Source: Ahaetulla prasina
Taxonomy: Eukaryota; Chordata; Lepidosauria; Squamata; Colubridae
NCBI RefSeq assembly: GCF_028640845.1
Contig: NC_080541.1
Coordinates: forward strand, 37,548,435-37,612,434
Length of the DNA: 64,000 nucleotides
Reading direction: 5' to 3'
Position 1 is the stretch's first letter; each line of letters opens with the position of its first letter. The position numbers and the translations under genes were made by a program. The notes beneath the pieces are model-generated. The model was given only the letters and a program-made list of their open reading frames with translations, made no database searches and was not told the DNA's origin. Shown here one piece after another: positions 59,846-64,000 of the stretch.

Positions 59846-60058
59846 TAATAGCAATAGCATTTAGACTTATATACGGCTTCACAGCCCTCTCTAAGCGGTT
59901 TACAGAGTCAGCATATTGCCCCCAACAATCTGAGTTCTCATTTTACCCACCTCGGAAGGATGGAACCTGAGTCAATCTTGAGCCTGGTGAGATTCGAACT
60001 GCCAACTTGTAGGCAGTCAGCAGAAGTAGCCTGCAGTCCTGAATTCTAACCACTGCTC
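59846..60058 (-). mobile_element. tRNA-derived SINE (second copy of the 8291 type)
   Basis: Read on the minus strand it begins 'gagcagtggttagaattcag', has 'ggcagttcgaatctcaccag' as box B, 'ggttccatccttccgaggtg', and the tail 'gtatataagtctaaatgcta' followed by TTGCTATT. It is better preserved than the copy at 8291. Confidence 0.88.
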
Positions 60059-60798
60059 TTTCATTCATAAACCATAAATGGAGTACATATATTCCCTTGT
60101 TTCTTTCAAATTCTGGGCCAGTGAGAACTGTATCAAGATATCCAACTACAGATTGTGGGAGTCAGCAGAACTCATGGAAATGTCGACTGAGGAAAGGATG
60201 TGCGGTTGCTGGAACAGAACTGTACTTATGCGGTACTACCTACAGCATTTAACAGCTTTGTTTCTTGACAAAATTTATACTGGGAATTGTTACAAACCAT
60301 ATTGGAAGGGATGGATGGATATGGAAGACTAATTTAGGTGAGCTACACTTCAGTTTGAAATACTGATATATTTGAATGAGGTTGAATCTAAAGATCAACT
60401 TTAATATAAAAAGGTTATGCAGGCAAATAAGATAAATCATGAGGTTAATTCTTCCTAGTGACCTGGACATCTCATTAATATCAAATTCCCATAATTGAAT
60501 TACTATAAATGGCAACCCTACAGAGCTGTGTATTTAGTTCACAGTATTATTATTTTTACCTTCAAATTCTGCCAAATTACTGTTAGCTATTATCAGTCAG
60601 GCTGCTTTGCTGTTACTCTTGACAACAGAATTTCTCTGTCATTTATCTTCACATAGCTCAACTAAGTCTCTGGCTTGTATTTTACTTAAGGCTTTCCAAC
60701 ACGTGATATGGCACCATTAGGTAAGAATCTTTATGACACATGCTAAGAAGAAAACACCAAAATAGTTGACTGTTCTCTGACAGTAAGAGGTTACAAAT
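60059..60798. other. AT-rich DNA, nothing recognised
   Basis: An 84-codon plus-strand frame at 60078-60332 and its minus-strand overlap have no recognisable motif. Confidence 0.5.
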
Positions 60799-61065
60799 CC
60801 CTGTTTCCCCAAAAATAAGACATCCCCTGATAATAAGCCCAATCAGACTTTTGAGCGCATGTGCTAAAATAAGCTTCCCCCACAAAAAATAAGCCCTCCC
60901 AAAAATATTTAAACACAGAGCTGGAAATCAGGTAAGACAGCAAGAGAAGCCTCACCTTGCTCCACGCATCCCTAAATAATAACACCTTCCCCAAAAATAA
61001 GGCCAAGCATTTGTTTCGGAGTTCAAAAAAATATGAGACAGGGTCTTATTTTTGGGGAAACACAG
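60799..61065. mobile_element. TIR element, CCCTGTTTCCCC ends (second copy)
   Basis: The left end is CCCTGTTTCCCCAAAAATAA. The right end is 'cttatttttggggaaacacag' with TA immediately outside (61066-61067). The left flank is AT, so the left TA is not intact. The interior motifs ('aataagcc', 'cttcccc', 'ggtaagacagcaag') match 12175-12435 in inverse orientation. Confidence 0.8.
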
Positions 61066-61067
61066 TA

Positions 61068-61619
61068 TCCAGTGTAATTTAAGTCCAGTACTTCTTTCTC
61101 CCATGCTTTCTATGATTTAATGCACCTTTTGCCCATATTACTATACAGATGGCCTGGGGTAGTTTGGTTGTTGACATAACTGACATCACTATCTTGATAA
61201 ACTGGCTCTCAACTCCCAGTGATGAAGAAATGAAGTAAATTATGCTAGAAAATTTGCTAAAATTTTGCATAAATAATATAGCATCCAAAATAAAAACTAA
61301 ATGATTGAAATAATCACCTTGCTTTCTGCAACATTCAGACCAGAACGTAAAATGTTTGCAAATATTTTACTATATTAAACTCTGGAAAATTTTAAAAAAG
61401 CATATATTGTTAGCATAACAAATTATTAGAGCTATTTTCAGGAATATTTCAAATTGCATAGCGTAGTTTGGTGATTACTATGCAAGTAATAGCAATCAAA
61501 TGTTTACTTAATTTATTAATAAGATTAATCCCCACCTTTTTGTTTATACAAACAGTAATTGTAAAATAGGTTTTTATTCCCAGTTTGTAGCTGATAAAAT
61601 GTGGCAGAGTCAGAACATA
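61068..61619. other. AT-rich DNA, nothing recognised
   Basis: No gene or repeat was recognised. Confidence 0.5.
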
Positions 61620-61627
61620 CTGTATAT

Positions 61628-61791
61628 CAGTGGTCTCCAACCTTTCTGGCTCTACGGAGCAGCAGCAGTGAGGGGGCGGGGGGATTTTGCGCAGGCAGAG
61701 CCCACTTGTGCAAATGCAGCTTTGGACTTTTGTGCACTCACCCACTATTTGTATGGCCCAGATCCCAATAGGCTATGGACAGGGATCTCTG
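61628..61791. mobile_element. hAT-type MITE
   Basis: It starts CAGTGGTCTCCAACCTTTCT and ends with the inverse of CAGAGATCCC. The interior has a G-rich 'gtgagggggcggggggattt' and 'ggcccagatcccaataggct'. The flanking octamers CTGTATAT and CTTTTATG agree at only about half the positions, so the duplication is eroded. Confidence 0.6.
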
Positions 61792-61930
61792 CTTTTATGA
61801 TGATTAAGAAAAGGGATTTTCCTTCCACAACTACAAATGCTTCATAAATTGCTTTTTTATAACATCTAAGTTTACCTTTTTTGAGAATTTGATCATCTTA
61901 TCCAAATAAAACTTTCTCCACCTTCCATAA

Positions 61931-62010
61931 CCTAACCTAACCTAACCTAACCTAACCTAACCTAACCTAACCTAACCTAACCTAACCTAACCTAACCTAA
62001 CCTAACCTAA
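61931..62010. repeat. (CCTAA)16 perfect microsatellite
   Basis: Sixteen uninterrupted CCTAA units (TTAGG on the minus strand) directly abut the 3' end of the minus-strand CR1. Confidence 0.98.
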
Positions 62011-63460
62011 CATAATAACAGAGTTGGAAGGGACCTTGGAGGTCTTCTAGTCCAACCCCCTGCCCAGGCAGGAAACCCTACACCATTTCAGACAAATGGC
62101 TATCCAACATTTTCTTAAAAATTTCCAGTGTTGGAGCATTCACAACTTCTGCAGGCAAGTTGTTCCACTTATTGATTGTTCTAACTGTCAGGAAATTTCT
62201 CCTTAGTTCTAAGTTGCTTCTCTCCTTGATTAGTTTCCATCCATTGCTTCTTGTCCTGCCTTCAGGTGCTTTGGAGAATAGCTTGACTCCCTCTTCTTTG
62301 TGGCAGCCCCTGAGATATTGGAACACTGCTATCATGTCTCCCCTAGTCCTTCTTTTCATTAAACTAGACATACCCAGTTCCTGCAACCGTTCTTCATATG
62401 TTTTAGTCTCCAGTCCCCTAATCATCTTTGCTGCTCTTCTCTGCACTCTTTCTAGAGTCTCAACATCTTTTTTACATTGTGGCGACCAAAACTGAATGTA
62501 GTATTCCAAGTGTGGCCTTACCAAGGCATTATAAAATGGTATTAACACTTCACGTGATCTTGATTCTATCCCTCTGTTTATGCAGCCAAGAACTGTGTTG
62601 GCTTTTTTGGCAGCTGCTGCACACTGCTGGCTCATGTCTAAATGGTTGTCCACTAGGACTCCAAGATCCCTCTTACAGTTACTATTATTGAGCAAGGTAC
62701 CACATATACGGTACCTGTGCATTTTGTTTTTTTGGCCTAAATGTAGAACCTTACTTTTTTCACTGTTGAATTTCATTTTGTTAGATATGGCCCAATGTTC
62801 AAGTCTGTCAAGATCCTTCTGTATCTTGAGCCTATCTTCTGGAGTATTGGCTATTCCTGCCAGCTTGGTGTCATCTGCAAATTTGATGAGTTCCCCATCT
62901 ATCCCCTCGTCCAAGTCATTGATGAAGATGTTGAAGAGTACTGGGCCTAAAACAGAGCCTTGGGGTACTCCACTGCATACTTCCCTCCATGTGGATGTAG
63001 TTCCGTTGAGGACTACACGTTGAGTGCGATTGGTCAGCCAGTTACGAATCCATCTGGTGGTGGTGCTGTCTAACCCACATTTTTCTACTTTATCTAGTAG
63101 TAGGTTATGGTCTACTTTATCAAATGCTTTACTGAAGTCCAAGTAAATTATATTGACAGCATTCCTCTGGTCCACTAATTCTGTCACTTTGTCAAAGAAT
63201 GCAACGAGATTAGTCTGGCATGATCTGTTTTTGACAAACCCATGTTGGCTTTTGGTTATTACTTGGTTTGCTTCTAGGTGTTCGGTGATTCGTTGCTTGA
63301 TATCTTTTCCAGAATCTTCCCTAGTATTGAGGTCAGGCTGATAGGTCTGTAATTTCCTGGATCTGTTTTTTTTTTCCTTTTTTGAAGATGGGAACTACAT
63401 CAGCTCTTTTCCAGTCTTCTGGAAGTTCCCCTGTGCTCCAGGCTCCAATTATTTTCCATT
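62011..63460 (-). mobile_element. CR1 LINE, 5'-truncated, well preserved
   Basis: The longest CR1 in the window. The minus strand carries the RT from before motif A to the C-terminus, then the 3' UTR ('ctagaagacctccaaggtcc', 'caactctgttattatg') and a TTAGG-repeat tail. Upstream of the open part, at 63300-63458, DWKRADVVPIFKKG-like residues occur in another frame. Homology stops at about 63460. Confidence 0.95.
62078..63187 (-). pseudogene. CR1 reverse transcriptase, 369 open codons
   Basis: Motif A is IIYLDFSKAFDKVDHNLLLD (residue about 14), motif B SGVPQGSVLGPVLFNIFIND (about 72) and catalytic motif C LIKFADDTKLAG (about 100), so the palm acidic residues are intact. Then come DLGVLVDNHLDMSQQCAAAA, LIPFYNALVRPHLEY, TLERVQRRAAKMIRGLETKT and ELRRNFLTVRTINKWNNLPA, ending LSEMV. 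The same frame is open upstream of the first Met through CQTNLVAFFDKVTELVDQ, so that Met is not the true start. A frameshift near 63300 and loss of the endonuclease make it non-functional. Confidence 0.95.
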
Positions 63461-64000
63461 CTCAAATCCATTTATTTTCTTTCATATTGTATACTTTATA
63501 TAACTAATTCATCTCAACACATTTATTTTATATTCAATCTTTATTTTTCCAGCACATCATTCTTAACTTTACACATTCCCATTGCATGATTACTCAATTT
63601 TTATTTCCATAAAATGAAGCAGACAGAAACATACTCTTATATTTAGCAATTTTTGCTTTTTTGAGCAAATATCCATTCATTGCAGCAAACAACATAGCTA
63701 TATTTTTATGAATATTTGCATGTTAAATTACTTCATTTCCTCTCCTTTTATAAACTTTCAAGGTATATAAATTCATTTGCTTCATCTAGTTTTGTTTTTT
63801 TGCTTGTATGTATGTGTAACTATATAAACCTCCTAATTGGTGGGATATGGAACTAACTGTATGTTGGCTTGCGTGAGTCTCTAGATTAAGAGACCCTAAA
63901 CCAAGCAGAATATGTAAGTATGACTTGGATAAAACTGGACTTTGATTGTACATAATGTGCCAAGTAACCTTTGCTGTACTTGTCATTAACAGGGAATGCA
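63461..64000. other. AT-rich DNA, nothing recognised
   Basis: No gene or named repeat was recognised up to the window end. Confidence 0.5.

Noticed and set aside
61931..62010. Interstitial telomere
   Set aside because: The unit is CCTAA (TTAGG), not the vertebrate TTAGGG, and it sits exactly at a CR1 3' end.

Overview
The window reads as vertebrate, non-coding DNA from a squamate reptile, most likely a snake. The evidence is the repeat set: 3' ends matching the Snake1 (CR1-L3) family with its ATTCT microsatellite tail, SINEs with BovB-like tails (Sauria type), chicken-like CR1 and L2/L3 LINEs in many copies, an R4/Dong-like LINE, and a GATA/GACA (Bkm-type) tract. The background is AT-rich. 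I recognise no host exon, tRNA, rRNA or CRISPR. Every protein I can identify belongs to a transposable element, and all of these are broken or truncated.

Layout. 1-12 kb: mostly featureless AT-rich DNA carrying small hAT-type elements (2115, 4086, 6732, 7885), two TIR elements of the CAGGTA type (4230, 4993), a possible Penelope-like tail (4597), a TTCC tract (5833) and a tRNA-derived SINE (8291). 12-23.8 kb: a palindromic TA-flanked TIR element (12175), a pair of 180-bp direct repeats (14804/16368), an old SINE (15893) and an L2-type LINE 3' end (17284-18030). 23.8-26.5 kb: a heavily decayed R4/Dong-like LINE on the minus strand. 28.8-30.4 kb: a fold-back repeat, a SINE and a GT/CA tract. 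30.6-34.4 kb: a 3.8-kb TIR element with a 1.1-kb GC-rich palindrome, interrupted by an L3 LINE insertion flanked by 31-bp direct repeats.

35.7-43 kb: L3, Sauria SINE, Snake1, Penelope-like, L3 and CR1 fragments. 44.1-49.9 kb: a 5'-truncated L1 split by a structurally complete 4,659-bp Ty3/Gypsy element of the Mag-like kind (minus strand; two 218-bp LTRs; 5-bp target duplication), whose gag and pol carry frameshifts and one in-frame stop. 50.6-53.2 kb: an L2 copy, then a second L2 with 30-bp flanking repeats that itself hosts a hAT element and a short relative of the 3.8-kb TIR element, then a CR1. 55.4-63.5 kb: L2, Snake1 and CR1 pieces (one carrying the GATA tract), a possible L1 5' fragment, a SINE, a second palindromic TIR element, and a CR1 with a 369-codon open RT segment whose tail became 16 perfect CCTAA units.

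Taken together the window is a record of nested insertions. The most useful observations are the two LINE insertions with about 30-bp target duplications (one perhaps carrying transduced 3' flank), the giant palindrome inside the CCGTATATAC element family, and the agreement of hAT target sites with the nnnTAnnn pattern of the Buster group. Family names rest on recognition of sequence, not on a database search.
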